Shown: in pieces, positions 15,871 to 25,712 of the stretch | Layout of the letters: each line of letters starts with the position of its first letter | Numbering within the stretch: position 1 is the stretch's first letter | Source of the DNA: CG2-30-58-95 sp964618215 | Lineage (GTDB): Bacteria > Chloroflexota > Anaerolineae > Anaerolineales > Villigracilaceae | Assembly (NCBI GenBank): GCA_964618215.1 | Contig: CAZTZE010000010.1 | Span: forward strand, 31,572 to 95,571 | Reading direction: 5' to 3' | DNA length: 64,000 nt | Translations under genes and position numbers: made by a program | Notes under the pieces: model-generated | Seen by the model: the letters and a program-made list of their open reading frames with translations, nothing else | What the model was told of the DNA's origin: nothing | The model's database searches: none

Positions 15871-18381
15871 GTGGCTGCTGAACTCGACCTGAATCTGCTT
15901 TCCTTTTATCGCATCCAAGGACAGGAATTGCCAAGCCTGCCGGGACTTCTGGCCGTCAGCCCGCCGCGCCGCGCGGCGCGCGGCCGCCAGGACGACCATT
16001 TGGTCATTTACCTGAACCTCTCAGGCAACATGCCATTCTCCTCCGGCGAGTACAGCCAGATCACCTCCCAGATGGCGGAGCGTTTTTACCATAATCCTGG
16101 TTCGCTGACCTCCGCGTTGCGCGCCACCGCCGAAACACTCAACCAGGTCTTGTTAGATCGTAATATGCGCAGCACCGGTCACGGCGAATACATCCTCGCC
16201 CGCTTGGTGCTGGGGGTGCTGCGGGGGTCACAGTTCATCTTCGTCCAGAGCGGGCCGACGCACGTCTTCCACCTGAGCGGCGAGAAAACAGGACATATTC
16301 ATGATCCGCAAATATCCGGCCGTGGTCTTGGTTTCGGCCAGACCACGCCGCTTTATTTTTCCCAGGTAGAGTTGCGCGCGGGCGAGCTGCTCATGTTTTG
16401 CGCGGCGTTGCCTCCCGGTTGGGAGGACAGCCTGCAAAAAGAGCGCGGCGCGGCCTCGCCCGAGTCCCTGCGCCGTAGACTTGCCACCCTGACCCGCGAA
16501 GACTTGAACGCAGTCTTGATCCAGGTTCAGGCCGGGAGCGGGAAGATGAACATGCTGACGTCTTTCAAGCCCGCCGCGGAGATGGCGCCGCTGAACGCCG
16601 GCCAGGCATCCCTGCCCATCCCGGCTGCCACGAAACCCTTGCCGGAGCTAGAGCCGGCTGCCGCACCCGCCGGTAGGCCTTTGGTGGCCGGATTAGCCCA
16701 AGAACAAATCCCACCGCCGCCGGCCGGCCAAATTGAACCAACATCTGTCCCGCCTGTCCCCGCAGCATCCCAAGCGGAGCAGCGCCAACCTGCACCAACC
16801 CCCTCTGCCGTCAGGCCTGCTGCGGAGGCTTCACCGGCCTCGCCGCCGCAGGCGACTCCATCCACCCCGCCGCGCTCGGAGGTGATCCGTGCCAGCCGCT
16901 TTGTCCGGCCGATCGGGAGCACCCGGCCCCAGTCCGCGCCGGTGGATGGGGAGGCCGCGCCTCCCCCGTCACAGGCAGGTATCCGCTCAAGTCGTTTCTT
17001 CGCCCCGCGCGAGGTCGCGAACATCCCCGAAATCTCCCGCCCGGCATCCCATCGCCGCAAGGTCATCTTCCGCGGTTTGGCACGCGCACTGCAATCCGGC
17101 CGCGGTTTCAGCCAATCCATTTCAAATGGCATTCGCAAGTTCCTGCCGCGCCTGCTCCCCGACCAGCCGGAGGGCGAGTCGCAGGGCATATCCAGCTCGA
17201 GCATGGCCTTTATTGCCATCGCCGTGCCGCTGCTGATTGTGACCATTGCCAGTATGGTCTATATGCGCGATGGGCGGGCAATCCAATATGATGAGAATTA
17301 CACGATGGCGGTCTCGGCTGCGGTCGGGGCGATTGGCCAGGACGACAAGTCTGTCGAATATGCTGCCTGGGAGAGGACAATCTCCTACCTCGACCAGGCT
17401 GAGTACTACCAGGTGACCCAGGATTCGCAGACCTTGCGCCAGCAGGCCCAGGCAGAGTTGGACAAGCTGGACGCGATCACCCGCCTTGAATTCCGCCCGG
17501 CGATCATAGGCGGCTTGGACAAAACCATCCGGGTGACTGACATGGCGGCCACCGAGTCCGACCTGTACCTGCTCAATGGGCCGCGCGGGGATATCTTGCG
17601 CGCCTTCCGCACCAACCAGGGCTACGAAATAGATCCCGGCTTCAAGTGTGCGCCGGGCGCGTACGGCGACCATTCTGTCGGTCCACTGGTTGACCTGCTT
17701 GCGTTGTCGAATAGTAATCTTTATAATAACGCTACCCTGCTGGCGGTGGATGCCAAAGGAATGCTGCTCTACTGCGCCAAGGGCCTCGAACCGCGCGCCG
17801 TCCCGCTCCCGGCGCCGGAATTGGGTTGGAAGAGCATCTCTGCCTTCACGCTGGATGCGGAGAGCAATACTCTCTACATGCTCGACCCGGCCGGCGGCGC
17901 TGTCTGGAGCTATTTCTGGGTCAAGAATAAATTTGAAGCCCCCAGCATGTTCTTCGGTGAGCAGGTGCCGCAAGGCATGAATAGCGCCATTGACCTGGCG
18001 GCCAGGGGCAGCGACCTGTACCTGCTCTTCGAGGATGGACACGTAACCACCTGCATTGGCGGCCTGCGCTGTGTGGATCCAACCCCGTTCGAGGATCTCC
18101 GCCCCGGGTATTTATCCGGCGCGAAGGCCAGCGACGCGGTCTTCACCCAGATGTTCTTCAGCGGCCCTTCCGATCCCTCGCTCTATATGCTCGCATCGAA
18201 GACCCAAGCCGTTTATCGCTTTAGCGCGCGCCCCGATACGCTCACTTTACAGGGCCAGTTCCAGCCGAAAGTTGACCAGCTCAAGGAGCAATTCACCTCA
18301 CCCGTCACCGCCGTGGCGATCAGTTCGAATCACTATATTTTCTTGAGTATGGATAACCAGGTCTATTATGGTAGCCCGTAG
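15871..18381 (+). CDS. Membrane-anchored PP2C-like protein with extracellular propeller-like domain
   Basis: About 836 residues from the GTG (845 from an ATG at 15844). Residues 1-220 resemble a PP2C-type phosphatase fold (VQSGPTHVFHLSGEKTG, LRAGELLMFCAALPPGWED) but the usual Asp-Gly metal motifs are not seen, so it is probably catalytically inactive. Then follow a Pro/Ala-rich linker (about 230-400), a single transmembrane helix near 445-465 (FIAIAVPLLIVTIASMVYM) and about 370 residues with repeated LYxLN/LYMLD strands that suggest an outside beta-propeller. The role is unknown; such proteins recur in Chloroflexota. The next gene is co-directional. Confidence 0.6.
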   Translation: MAAELDLNLLSFYRIQGQELPSLPGLLAVSPPRRAARGRQDDHLVIYLNLSGNMPFSSGEYSQITSQMAERFYHNPGSLTSALRATAETLNQVLLDRNMRSTGHGEYILARLVLGVLRGSQFIFVQSGPTHVFHLSGEKTGHIHDPQISGRGLGFGQTTPLYFSQVELRAGELLMFCAALPPGWEDSLQKERGAASPESLRRRLATLTREDLNAVLIQVQAGSGKMNMLTSFKPAAEMAPLNAGQASLPIPAATKPLPELEPAAAPAGRPLVAGLAQEQIPPPPAGQIEPTSVPPVPAASQAEQRQPAPTPSAVRPAAEASPASPPQATPSTPPRSEVIRASRFVRPIGSTRPQSAPVDGEAAPPPSQAGIRSSRFFAPREVANIPEISRPASHRRKVIFRGLARALQSGRGFSQSISNGIRKFLPRLLPDQPEGESQGISSSSMAFIAIAVPLLIVTIASMVYMRDGRAIQYDENYTMAVSAAVGAIGQDDKSVEYAAWERTISYLDQAEYYQVTQDSQTLRQQAQAELDKLDAITRLEFRPAIIGGLDKTIRVTDMAATESDLYLLNGPRGDILRAFRTNQGYEIDPGFKCAPGAYGDHSVGPLVDLLALSNSNLYNNATLLAVDAKGMLLYCAKGLEPRAVPLPAPELGWKSISAFTLDAESNTLYMLDPAGGAVWSYFWVKNKFEAPSMFFGEQVPQGMNSAIDLAARGSDLYLLFEDGHVTTCIGGLRCVDPTPFEDLRPGYLSGAKASDAVFTQMFFSGPSDPSLYMLASKTQAVYRFSARPDTLTLQGQFQPKVDQLKEQFTSPVTAVAISSNHYIFLSMDNQVYYGSP

Positions 18382-18420
18382 GCTACCATTACGCAACGGA
18401 TGTGCCCTAATGGAGTTATC

Positions 18421-19473
18421 ATGAAAAATTCATCCAAAGGTCTGGGTAGTTTCCTGGCAATCATTTTCAATCTGCTGCGTTTCATCTTGGGCGGCTCAAA
18501 ACCGACCGGCAATACAGGGGGTGCAATTACCCCTCCTCCGCCCCCGGCCGTCGCGGCGGATAACACCATCGAGCCGGCGCGCATCCTCACCGCGCGCGTC
18601 CTCTTGATCGTCTACGACCCGCTCATGGATGCGGTTAGCGGCCAAAAACTCTCACAAATGATGAACTGGAAGCGGGTGGATGAACTGGTCAACGGCTTCT
18701 TGAGCGATATCCAGGAGGCCAGCGGCGGCATGGCGCGCTACCAGATCGTGCAGCGAGTGGAGGTGAATGAATTTCCGGCCAAGTCGGATGGTTTCCGTTA
18801 TGACCCGGCCAGCTATCTGGCCGTATTACAAGGTGGGCCATCCTACCAACCCGAAATGGTGGATTATCAGGCCATCCTGACCGGTTACAACATCCTGCCG
18901 CGCGTTGCCAGGCGTGAGATTGATGAAGTGTGGATGTTCGCCTTCCCGCACGCCGGCTTCTATGAATCGATCATGGGCGGCGCGGGTGCCTTCTGGTGTA
19001 ATGCGCCGCCATTGTCAGGCACGGCCGGATGCAGCCGCAAATTCGTCCTGATGGGTTTTTCCTACGAGCGCGGCGTGGGCGAGATGCTCGAATCCTTCAG
19101 CCACCGCTGCGAGTCCGTCCTGAGCAAGACCTTCGAACGCACTCAGGGAGAAGCCAACCCGTACAGGCGCTTCACCCGCTACGAGGAGATTACGCCCGGA
19201 AAGGCCGAAGTCGGCAACATCCATTTCGCCCCCAACAGTGAGAGAGATTACGACTGGAACAACCCGCGCCAGGTGCTCAGCAATTGCTACGACTGGTACA
19301 ACTTCCCTCATTTCAAAAATGACATTCGCCAGGTCAATGCAGATGAATGGGGTAATGGTAATATCCGTGCTCACCACGTATGGTGGCTGAAGCACCTGCC
19401 AAAGGTGGCTGGCCGTACCAGCGGTATTGCCAACAATTGGTGGCAATATATCCTGGATCCGAATAACCTTTAG
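18421..19473 (+). CDS. Unknown exported or membrane-anchored protein
   Basis: A 350-residue protein with an N-terminal hydrophobic segment (GLGSFLAIIFNLLRFILGG) that could be a signal anchor, a short linker, and a globular domain with ARVLLIVYDPLMD, DEVWMFAFPHAGFYES and SFSHRCESVLSK. I do not recognise a named family; secretion is likely. A GGAG ribosome-binding site precedes the ATG at 18421. It follows the PP2C-like gene by 39 bases, so both may act at the cell surface. Confidence 0.6.
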   Translation: MKNSSKGLGSFLAIIFNLLRFILGGSKPTGNTGGAITPPPPPAVAADNTIEPARILTARVLLIVYDPLMDAVSGQKLSQMMNWKRVDELVNGFLSDIQEASGGMARYQIVQRVEVNEFPAKSDGFRYDPASYLAVLQGGPSYQPEMVDYQAILTGYNILPRVARREIDEVWMFAFPHAGFYESIMGGAGAFWCNAPPLSGTAGCSRKFVLMGFSYERGVGEMLESFSHRCESVLSKTFERTQGEANPYRRFTRYEEITPGKAEVGNIHFAPNSERDYDWNNPRQVLSNCYDWYNFPHFKNDIRQVNADEWGNGNIRAHHVWWLKHLPKVAGRTSGIANNWWQYILDPNNL

Positions 19474-19547
19474 AAATGACCGTCTGCGCCGGGGTCTGAC
19501 CGCCCGCAATCGTCTCTTACAAATTAACGAGGTAGAAAGAGCTTGAC

Positions 19548-22500
19548 ATGCAAAAGTTAAGGAAGGCGAGCATACCGACCATAGCTGCGAGCTTCATTGC
19601 CTTCTTCATCGTGCTCTTGGTCACCAGAGCAAACCCAGCGTTCTTCCCCTTAGCCCTGATTCCCATCTTATTTGCAGCCATTTTGCTGGGAATCAAAGGA
19701 GGAACAGCCTCATCCCTGGTCGCCATGGCGCTGATCTCGCTGATGATAACCAAGGAGCAGGGCCTGCCCTGGCCGCCAGGGTACGGCTCAAAAATGCTGG
19801 TCGGCTTTTTTACCTATGCCCTGACCGGCTTTTCGGTAGGGCTATGGTCCACCACCGAAAGAAGACGAGCATATGCGGAAGAGGAGATCAAGCAGCGCAA
19901 CCGTGCGCTGGCGCTGCTCAACCGGGTCATCGCCGCCGCCAGCACCACCCTGGAGCCGAAAGCGGTGCTGGAAATCACCTGCCGCGAACTGGCCCTGGCC
20001 TTTGATGTACCCCAGACGGCGGCTGCGCTGTTGAACGAGGCGCACACGGCCGCCATCGTCGTGGCCGAATATCTGGGCGAGGGACGCCCCAGCGCCATGG
20101 GGGTGGTGATACCCGTCGAAGGCAATCCCATCACGCAATACGTCGTGGAGCACAAAGCACCCCTGGCCATAGCCGACGCCCAGCACGATCCCCGCATGGC
20201 AGCCATTCACGAGCTGTTGCGGCAGCGCGGCACCGTTTCGCTGCTGATCCTGCCATTGATGGTGCGCGGCCGGGTGGTGGGCACTCTGGGGCTGGACACC
20301 ATCGAGCGGCGCGAGTTTAGCGACGAAGAAATAACCCTGGCCGCCAGCGCCACCGCTGCCGCTGCCCAGGCAATGGAAAACGCTCGTCTTTTCGAGGCAG
20401 AGCATCACGCCCGGCAGATCTCAGATACCCTGAGCGAGATCGCCCGCGAGTTGAATGTTGCCCCCAACTTGAACGCCGCGCTTGATCTGGTCCTTTCCTG
20501 CATGGAGCGGGTCATCGCCTACGACAGCGCTTCCATCCTGCTGCTCGAAAACGGGCAGATGAGCGTGGCCGCCGTGCGAGGCTTCGAAGAACCTGAGCGA
20601 GTACTCAACACTCACTTGGATCTCGGCACTGCGCTACTCAATAAGGAAGTGGTCGAGACTCGGCAACCGCTGATCGTTGGTTCGGTCGCTGACGACTCGC
20701 GCTGGGTTAAGTCCATGCAGGCCAGCGGCCTGACCCCCGACCTGGCGAACATCCATTCCTGGATAGGAGTGCCGCTGCTGGTCCAGGATCGGGTCATCGG
20801 CATGCTGACTGCCGACAAGATGGAGCCGGACTTCTACCAGCCTGAAGACGCCGAGTTAGCCCTGGCCTTTGCTAACCACGCCGCCATCGCCATCGAGAAA
20901 GCCCGGCTGTACGAGGAGAAAGCCCGAACCAGTCATTACCTGCAAAGCGTCCTGGACAGCTCGATTGACCTCATCTTCACCATCAAGCCGGACGGCACCT
21001 TCGGCTACTTCAACCCTCGCCTGACCGAGATCACCGGTTACCAGGCCGAGGCCATCCGCGGCCGGCCCTTCCTGGACTTCATCCCTGAGGACCGCCGGCC
21101 CTTCATGCTCCAGAAGTGGCAAGAGATCACCCACGGCATCAGCGGCACCTATGAGACCGAGATCGTCGCTGCCAGTGGCCAGCGCATTCCCGTTCTGGTC
21201 TCCCACTCGGTCATCGAGGGTTTCAATGAGTACCTGGCCATTCTGCGCGACATCAGCGACATCAAAGCGGCGGAGCGAAAGATCCTCCAGCGTGCTGAAG
21301 AATCCGAAACGCTGCGCAAGGCCGGGTCGGTCGTAGCGGCGACGTTGGATCCCGAAGAGGCCGTCAGCCGCATTTTGGAGCAACTGGAACAAGTCGTTCC
21401 GCATGACAGCGCCTCGGTGCAGTTGCTGCGGGATGGAGAATTGGAAATCGTCGGCGGGCGCGGCTGGCAGGACCCATCCAGCGTGATCGGCATCCGCTTT
21501 CCTGTCCCTGGCGATAACCCAAATTCGATCGTGATCCAGACCCAGAAGCCCTACATCCTGAACGAAGCCGAAAAGTCCTATCGCTCGTTCCACCGGCCGC
21601 CACACAGCCACATTCGCTCCTGGCTGGGTGTGCCTCTCATCGTCCGCAATGAAGTGACCGGAATATTGGCGATAGACAGTACCGAACCCCATCATTTCAA
21701 CGCCAGCCATGTCCAGTTGGCGACTGCTTTCGCTGACCAGGTTGCAATCACACTTGAAAACACTCGCCTGTTTGGTGCCGCACAGCGGCAAGCCAAACGA
21801 CAGGCAGTACTGTTGCAGCTTAGCACTGACCTCGCCGTGGCGCTGGATGAACAAGATATTTGTAAGCGCGCCGTGCATAATTTACATGATATGTTAGGCT
21901 TCGATTATGTGAGTGTGTATCTGGTGGATGAGGATAGCGGTGATCGCGTGCACCAGGTTGGTATAGGCTTGCCTGACCAATTTATTCCAGAGTGCATACC
22001 ACCCGGTCGAGGCTTGAGTGAGCGTCCCTTGTTAGACGGCCAATTACATTACACGCCGGATGTAACAATAGAATCAAGCTATATCCCTGGTAATAACGGT
22101 TCCGAGGTGGACGTACCCATCCGAATCGGGGAAGAGGTGAAGGGTGTCCTTATCGTTGAAAGTGCTCGACTGCACGCATTCAGCCAGAATGACTGTGATG
22201 TGCTCAATACAGCTGCCAACATCATCGGTCTGGCGCTTACCAGGGCAGAGCTTTTTGCGAGCGAGCACAGGCAATTGGAAGAACTGGCTGTGTTGCATGC
22301 CCTTGCCATGGCAACGACTGAGGCCAAGGATATTGATGAATTGCTCGAACGTATGACACAACTGATCGGCAAAAAACTGTTCCCGGATAATTTTGGTCTC
22401 TTATTGCTGGATGAGACGGCCGGCGTGCTTCGCCTGCATTCGACTTATCGCCTGGGCATCATCCAAAAGAAACAATTCTCCGTTCCAGTGGGGCAAGGTA

Positions 22501-24326
22501 TTACTGGCAGTGTCGTCAAAACAGGGAATGCGCGGCGTGTGGCCGACGTGTCCAAAGATGCGGATTATATAAGCGTGGATGCGAATATACGATCCGAGAT
22601 TTGTGTGCCTCTCAAGATTGGTGGGCGAGTGATAGGCGTGATCAATGCAGAAAGTGCAAAGCTAAATGCCTTCACACTTGCCGATGAGCGCCTGTTGACC
22701 ATCCTGGCAGGTCAATTGGCAATTGGGATCGAGCGATTGCGGGCTATGGATAAGATCTATCAACAGGCAACCACGCTCGCACGGTCAAATGCACTCATCG
22801 GTGCCCTGGCGCAGGTGGCAACCCGCGTTTCCGCCGTCCCCGACCCGGGGAGTGTGATGGCAACGCTGGGCAGCGAGCTTAAACACCTGGGCCTGACCTG
22901 CCTGATAGCACTTCACGTTCCAGATGCGCCGGATGAAGTAATCATCCGCTACACTTCTGCCGATCCCAAGACTGTCAGACTGATCGAGCGGGCAGCCCAG
23001 CGCAAAATGCACGAAATCCGCATCCCCGCCGAGAGTTTTCTACTGCATATCGAAAAGGCAGATCAGCCTTCGTTGGTGCGTGATCCTCTCAATGCAACGG
23101 CAATTTTCCTTTTCGGCTTTCCCAAGCCGATGCTGGCGCGCTTCCTGAAATCCTTTGAAGTGTACGAGAGCACCATCACCTACCACCTGCCTTTCATCGC
23201 CAGCGATCGAATGATCGGCTTCATGTGGCTGTGGGGAGAGAGCCTGCGGGAGAGCGACCTGCCGACGATGTCGCTCTTTGCCAGCCAGGTCGCTGTTGCT
23301 ATCGAGAATGCTCGGCTGTACGAGGAACAGCAGCATAGGTTACGTGATCTCGCGCTCCTGCACGAGATCAGCAAGAACGTGAGTGCCAGTCTCGACCTGG
23401 GAGAAGTCCTCAACCGCGTCGTCCAGGGGGCGGTGGAAGCTGTGGGGGCGGATGCCGCCAGCCTGAACCTCCTGCTGGAGGCGGGACAGGCGCGCTTGAT
23501 GGCCAGTGTGGGCATGAGCGAGCAATTCAAGGCGCGTACCGATGTCCGGCCGGGCGGCACCACCATGACAGTGATGCGCACGCGGCAGCCTCTCTTGATC
23601 CCGGATGTGACCCAACGTCCAGACCTGGTGAAGCCCATTGTCCTGGAAGAGGGCATCAAGTCCTACATAGTCCTGCCGCTGCCTGGCCGGGAGCGCGTCA
23701 TGGGGGCGATGTTCGTCTTCTGGCGCCGGGAGCACCTCTTCTCAGACGATGAGGTTCGCCTCCTCATGACCTTCGCCAACCAGGCCGCCCTGGGCATCGA
23801 GAACGCACGTCTGTTCGCCGAGGTGCAGAATCTGGCAATAACCGATCCCCTCACCGGCCTGTATAACCGGCGCGGCCTGTTTGAATTGGGGCGGCTCGAA
23901 TTTGCCCGCGCGCGCCGCTTTGGACGGCCTTTCGCCAGCATTATGCTGGATATAGATCATTTCAAGCGGGTCAATGATACCCATGGTCATCCCATCGGCG
24001 ACGTGGTACTGAAAACTTTGGCAATCCGCTTTCAGGGCAGTGTGCGGGAGATAGACCTGGTAGGCCGCTATGGCGGTGAAGAATTCGTCTTTCTCCTGCC
24101 CGAGACGGCCCTCGACAAGGCCAGGGAAATTGCAGAACGGCTGCGTAAAACAATCGCCCAAACACCAATCCCCACTGAGGCGGGCGAACTTAACGTGACT
24201 ATCAGCGCAGGGCTGGCAATGTATGACGAGAATACATCTGATCTGGAAACGTTGATCGCGCGCGCCGATCAGGCGATGTATGTGGCCAAGCACAAAGGCC
24301 GCAATCGCATCGCAATCAGTCGTTAG
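19548..24326 (+). CDS. Multi-GAF, PAS diguanylate cyclase
   Basis: A 1592-residue signal protein that should make cyclic di-GMP. Four N-terminal membrane helices (about 8-105) precede GAF domains near 125-280 and 290-455, a PAS near 465-585 (IDLIFTIKPDGTFGYFNPRL), then GAFs near 590-745, 750-905, 910-1075, a degenerate one near 1085-1255 and another near 1265-1420. The last 165 residues are a GGDEF domain with DPLTGLYNRRGLFELG, DIDHFKRVNDTHGH and RYGGEEFVFLLPE. REID five residues before GGEEF is an intact RxxD inhibitory site. Ligands of the GAFs are unknown. Codon composition shifts near 21780-22780, where GAF4-5 are more AT-rich, suggesting domain shuffling. Confidence 0.92.
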   Translation: MQKLRKASIPTIAASFIAFFIVLLVTRANPAFFPLALIPILFAAILLGIKGGTASSLVAMALISLMITKEQGLPWPPGYGSKMLVGFFTYALTGFSVGLWSTTERRRAYAEEEIKQRNRALALLNRVIAAASTTLEPKAVLEITCRELALAFDVPQTAAALLNEAHTAAIVVAEYLGEGRPSAMGVVIPVEGNPITQYVVEHKAPLAIADAQHDPRMAAIHELLRQRGTVSLLILPLMVRGRVVGTLGLDTIERREFSDEEITLAASATAAAAQAMENARLFEAEHHARQISDTLSEIARELNVAPNLNAALDLVLSCMERVIAYDSASILLLENGQMSVAAVRGFEEPERVLNTHLDLGTALLNKEVVETRQPLIVGSVADDSRWVKSMQASGLTPDLANIHSWIGVPLLVQDRVIGMLTADKMEPDFYQPEDAELALAFANHAAIAIEKARLYEEKARTSHYLQSVLDSSIDLIFTIKPDGTFGYFNPRLTEITGYQAEAIRGRPFLDFIPEDRRPFMLQKWQEITHGISGTYETEIVAASGQRIPVLVSHSVIEGFNEYLAILRDISDIKAAERKILQRAEESETLRKAGSVVAATLDPEEAVSRILEQLEQVVPHDSASVQLLRDGELEIVGGRGWQDPSSVIGIRFPVPGDNPNSIVIQTQKPYILNEAEKSYRSFHRPPHSHIRSWLGVPLIVRNEVTGILAIDSTEPHHFNASHVQLATAFADQVAITLENTRLFGAAQRQAKRQAVLLQLSTDLAVALDEQDICKRAVHNLHDMLGFDYVSVYLVDEDSGDRVHQVGIGLPDQFIPECIPPGRGLSERPLLDGQLHYTPDVTIESSYIPGNNGSEVDVPIRIGEEVKGVLIVESARLHAFSQNDCDVLNTAANIIGLALTRAELFASEHRQLEELAVLHALAMATTEAKDIDELLERMTQLIGKKLFPDNFGLLLLDETAGVLRLHSTYRLGIIQKKQFSVPVGQGITGSVVKTGNARRVADVSKDADYISVDANIRSEICVPLKIGGRVIGVINAESAKLNAFTLADERLLTILAGQLAIGIERLRAMDKIYQQATTLARSNALIGALAQVATRVSAVPDPGSVMATLGSELKHLGLTCLIALHVPDAPDEVIIRYTSADPKTVRLIERAAQRKMHEIRIPAESFLLHIEKADQPSLVRDPLNATAIFLFGFPKPMLARFLKSFEVYESTITYHLPFIASDRMIGFMWLWGESLRESDLPTMSLFASQVAVAIENARLYEEQQHRLRDLALLHEISKNVSASLDLGEVLNRVVQGAVEAVGADAASLNLLLEAGQARLMASVGMSEQFKARTDVRPGGTTMTVMRTRQPLLIPDVTQRPDLVKPIVLEEGIKSYIVLPLPGRERVMGAMFVFWRREHLFSDDEVRLLMTFANQAALGIENARLFAEVQNLAITDPLTGLYNRRGLFELGRLEFARARRFGRPFASIMLDIDHFKRVNDTHGHPIGDVVLKTLAIRFQGSVREIDLVGRYGGEEFVFLLPETALDKAREIAERLRKTIAQTPIPTEAGELNVTISAGLAMYDENTSDLETLIARADQAMYVAKHKGRNRIAISR

Positions 24327-24540
24327 TTCGTAAGTCTGCCAGCCGCTCCTCGACGGCCTGCACTTCGCTCTTCAGTTCAGCCAGGTAAGCTTCCAATTCA
24401 GCAATTTGCTCGGCCTTGGTCTGGTAGCGGCGGTGGAAACGGCCTCCGCCTCCGCAGCACTCGCATTTACAACCGCACGAGCAGCCATCCTTCCCGCATT
24501 CGCAGGAACCTTTGCAATCGCATTTATCTTCGCAAGACAT
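24316..24540 (-). CDS. Cysteine-rich, metallothionein-like small protein with coiled-coil tail
   Basis: A 74-residue protein. Residues 3-29 contain 11 cysteines in CxC, CxxxC and CC spacings, followed by a Gly/Arg/His stretch (GGGGRFHRRYQTK) and a 30-residue heptad-type coiled coil (AELEAYLAELKSEVQAVEER). It probably binds soft metals such as Zn, Cd, Cu or As, and oligomerises; this is inferred from composition only. It overlaps the end of the diguanylate cyclase gene by 11 bases on the opposite strand and lies 34 bases after a 4Fe-4S protein gene in the same direction. Confidence 0.6.
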   Translation of the reverse strand: MSCEDKCDCKGSCECGKDGCSCGCKCECCGGGGRFHRRYQTKAEQIAELEAYLAELKSEVQAVEERLADLRTND

Positions 24541-24574
24541 CGTAAATTCCTTTCTGGTTGTGTGGTGGAATTGG

Positions 24575-25108
24575 TTAAATTGCTGGCATCTCGATGATGA
24601 TTTCCTCCAGCGCGGCTAATTTTTCAGCATACTGCGCTTCAAACAACGGCGGGCAATCGGCCAGTTTCTTTTGCGAAGCAGATAATTTGAGGGCAAAGGA
24701 GTAACAGGTCGACTCGCCGCACCGCTTGCAATTGGTATTGGGGAGCAATTTGTAGATCGCCATCGGCGTGGGACGCTGGCGGGTGATGTGGTCGGGCGTG
24801 ATCTCGGAGCGGCGCTCCCAGGTGCGGTTGACCAAGTCAATCAGCCCTTTGAGCTCCTTCTCTGCGCCTTCGCGGTCTTCCACATTGCTGGTAGCGATCT
24901 CGTAAGCATGAAAGGCGATGTTGTGCCCGCCCTTCTTCCAGGTCATGGCCTGGGCTTCGGGCAGGTAGACCGCGCCGCGCAAGGTCGCGTTGAGATAGGG
25001 CAGGATTTCGGAGATGTCGGCAGTCAACCGCGCCCGCGCCGCATACCGCTCCGCGCCGGGGTCACAGGGCGGGGTAAAGACTTCCAGGTCGTAATGCTCG
25101 ATCAACAT
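24575..25108 (-). CDS. 4Fe-4S domain protein (CxxCGxxxC type)
   Basis: A 177-residue cytoplasmic protein. The C-terminal part has LLPNTNCKRCGESTCYSFA and a fourth Cys in KLADCPPL, the FeS (PF04060) cluster-binding pattern found in corrinoid/CODH-associated and RnfB-like proteins. The N-terminal 110 residues (DISEILPYLNATLRGAVYLP, WKKGGHNIAFHAYEIA) form a separate conserved domain of unknown role. Start 25108 is preferred to 25162 because the upstream codons overlap the permease reading frame. It follows the ABC-2 permease by 13 bases. Confidence 0.75.
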   Translation of the reverse strand: MLIEHYDLEVFTPPCDPGAERYAARARLTADISEILPYLNATLRGAVYLPEAQAMTWKKGGHNIAFHAYEIATSNVEDREGAEKELKGLIDLVNRTWERRSEITPDHITRQRPTPMAIYKLLPNTNCKRCGESTCYSFALKLSASQKKLADCPPLFEAQYAEKLAALEEIIIEMPAI

Positions 25109-25121
25109 TAGGCGACGCCTC

Positions 25122-25712
25122 TCATTCCAATCGCCGCCCCAGGATGCGCACGGCCAGTGCAAACAGGATGACGGCGAACCCGGCCAAAACGCTCAAGTCC
25201 AGTATAGCATGTTCTGCCGTTCCAATCCCCAGCGCGGCGCGCAGCGCCTCGACCGTGTAGGTCAGCGGCAGGGCACGCGCCAGGATTTGCAATCCCAGTG
25301 GCAGCGCCGCAACCGGCACGAACACGCCGCCCAGGAACATCATCGGAAAGCGAACGAAGTTTGCCAGCGTCTGCGCCTCGAAGATTTCGCGAACCGCCAC
25401 CGAGACTAACGCACCCAGCGCGGAAAAGGCCGCCGCCGAAAGCAGCAGCGCCAGGATGAGCAGCAGCCAATTGACGCCGCTCACACCGAAGACGGCCAGC
25501 ATGATCCCCAACACCACCAGCGTGACCGTCAGCCCAAAGAACATCCCGCCGAGCAGCTTGCCTGCCAGCAGCGCCGGCAGACGAACTGGCGCTAATAACA
25601 GCCGCTCCAGCGAACCAATCCGCCGCTCGAACACGATGACGATGGCCTCCATCGAGCTGGTGCCGAAGAGCAGCGTCAACGCCAGCAGGCCGGGACGCTG
25701 GCGGTTCATCAC
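25122..25712 (-). CDS. ABC-2 type permease, 5'-truncated
   Basis: A 196-residue integral membrane protein with five or six helices. GTSSMEAIVIVFERRIGSLERLLLAPVR and the following GKLLGG are the mid-protein signature of ABC-2 permeases of the drug/polysaccharide export type. The first transmembrane helix and the following outer loop, about 60 residues or more, are absent. No ATPase gene is nearby. It starts at a GTG overlapping the stop of a short upstream reading frame next to repeat sequences. It is best read as a truncated, probably non-functional permease created by rearrangement. Confidence 0.65.
   Translation of the reverse strand: MMNRQRPGLLALTLLFGTSSMEAIVIVFERRIGSLERLLLAPVRLPALLAGKLLGGMFFGLTVTLVVLGIMLAVFGVSGVNWLLLILALLLSAAAFSALGALVSVAVREIFEAQTLANFVRFPMMFLGGVFVPVAALPLGLQILARALPLTYTVEALRAALGIGTAEHAILDLSVLAGFAVILFALAVRILGRRLE

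Noticed and set aside
20856..21878. 340-codon minus-strand frame in the GAF protein region
   Set aside because: Antisense to recognisable PAS and GAF domains, with no start signal or motif of its own.
24316..24540. Reading the Cys-rich frame as a chance frame
   Set aside because: It has an even Cys pattern followed by a coherent coiled coil and lies in line with the 4Fe-4S gene, so it was kept as a gene at moderate confidence.
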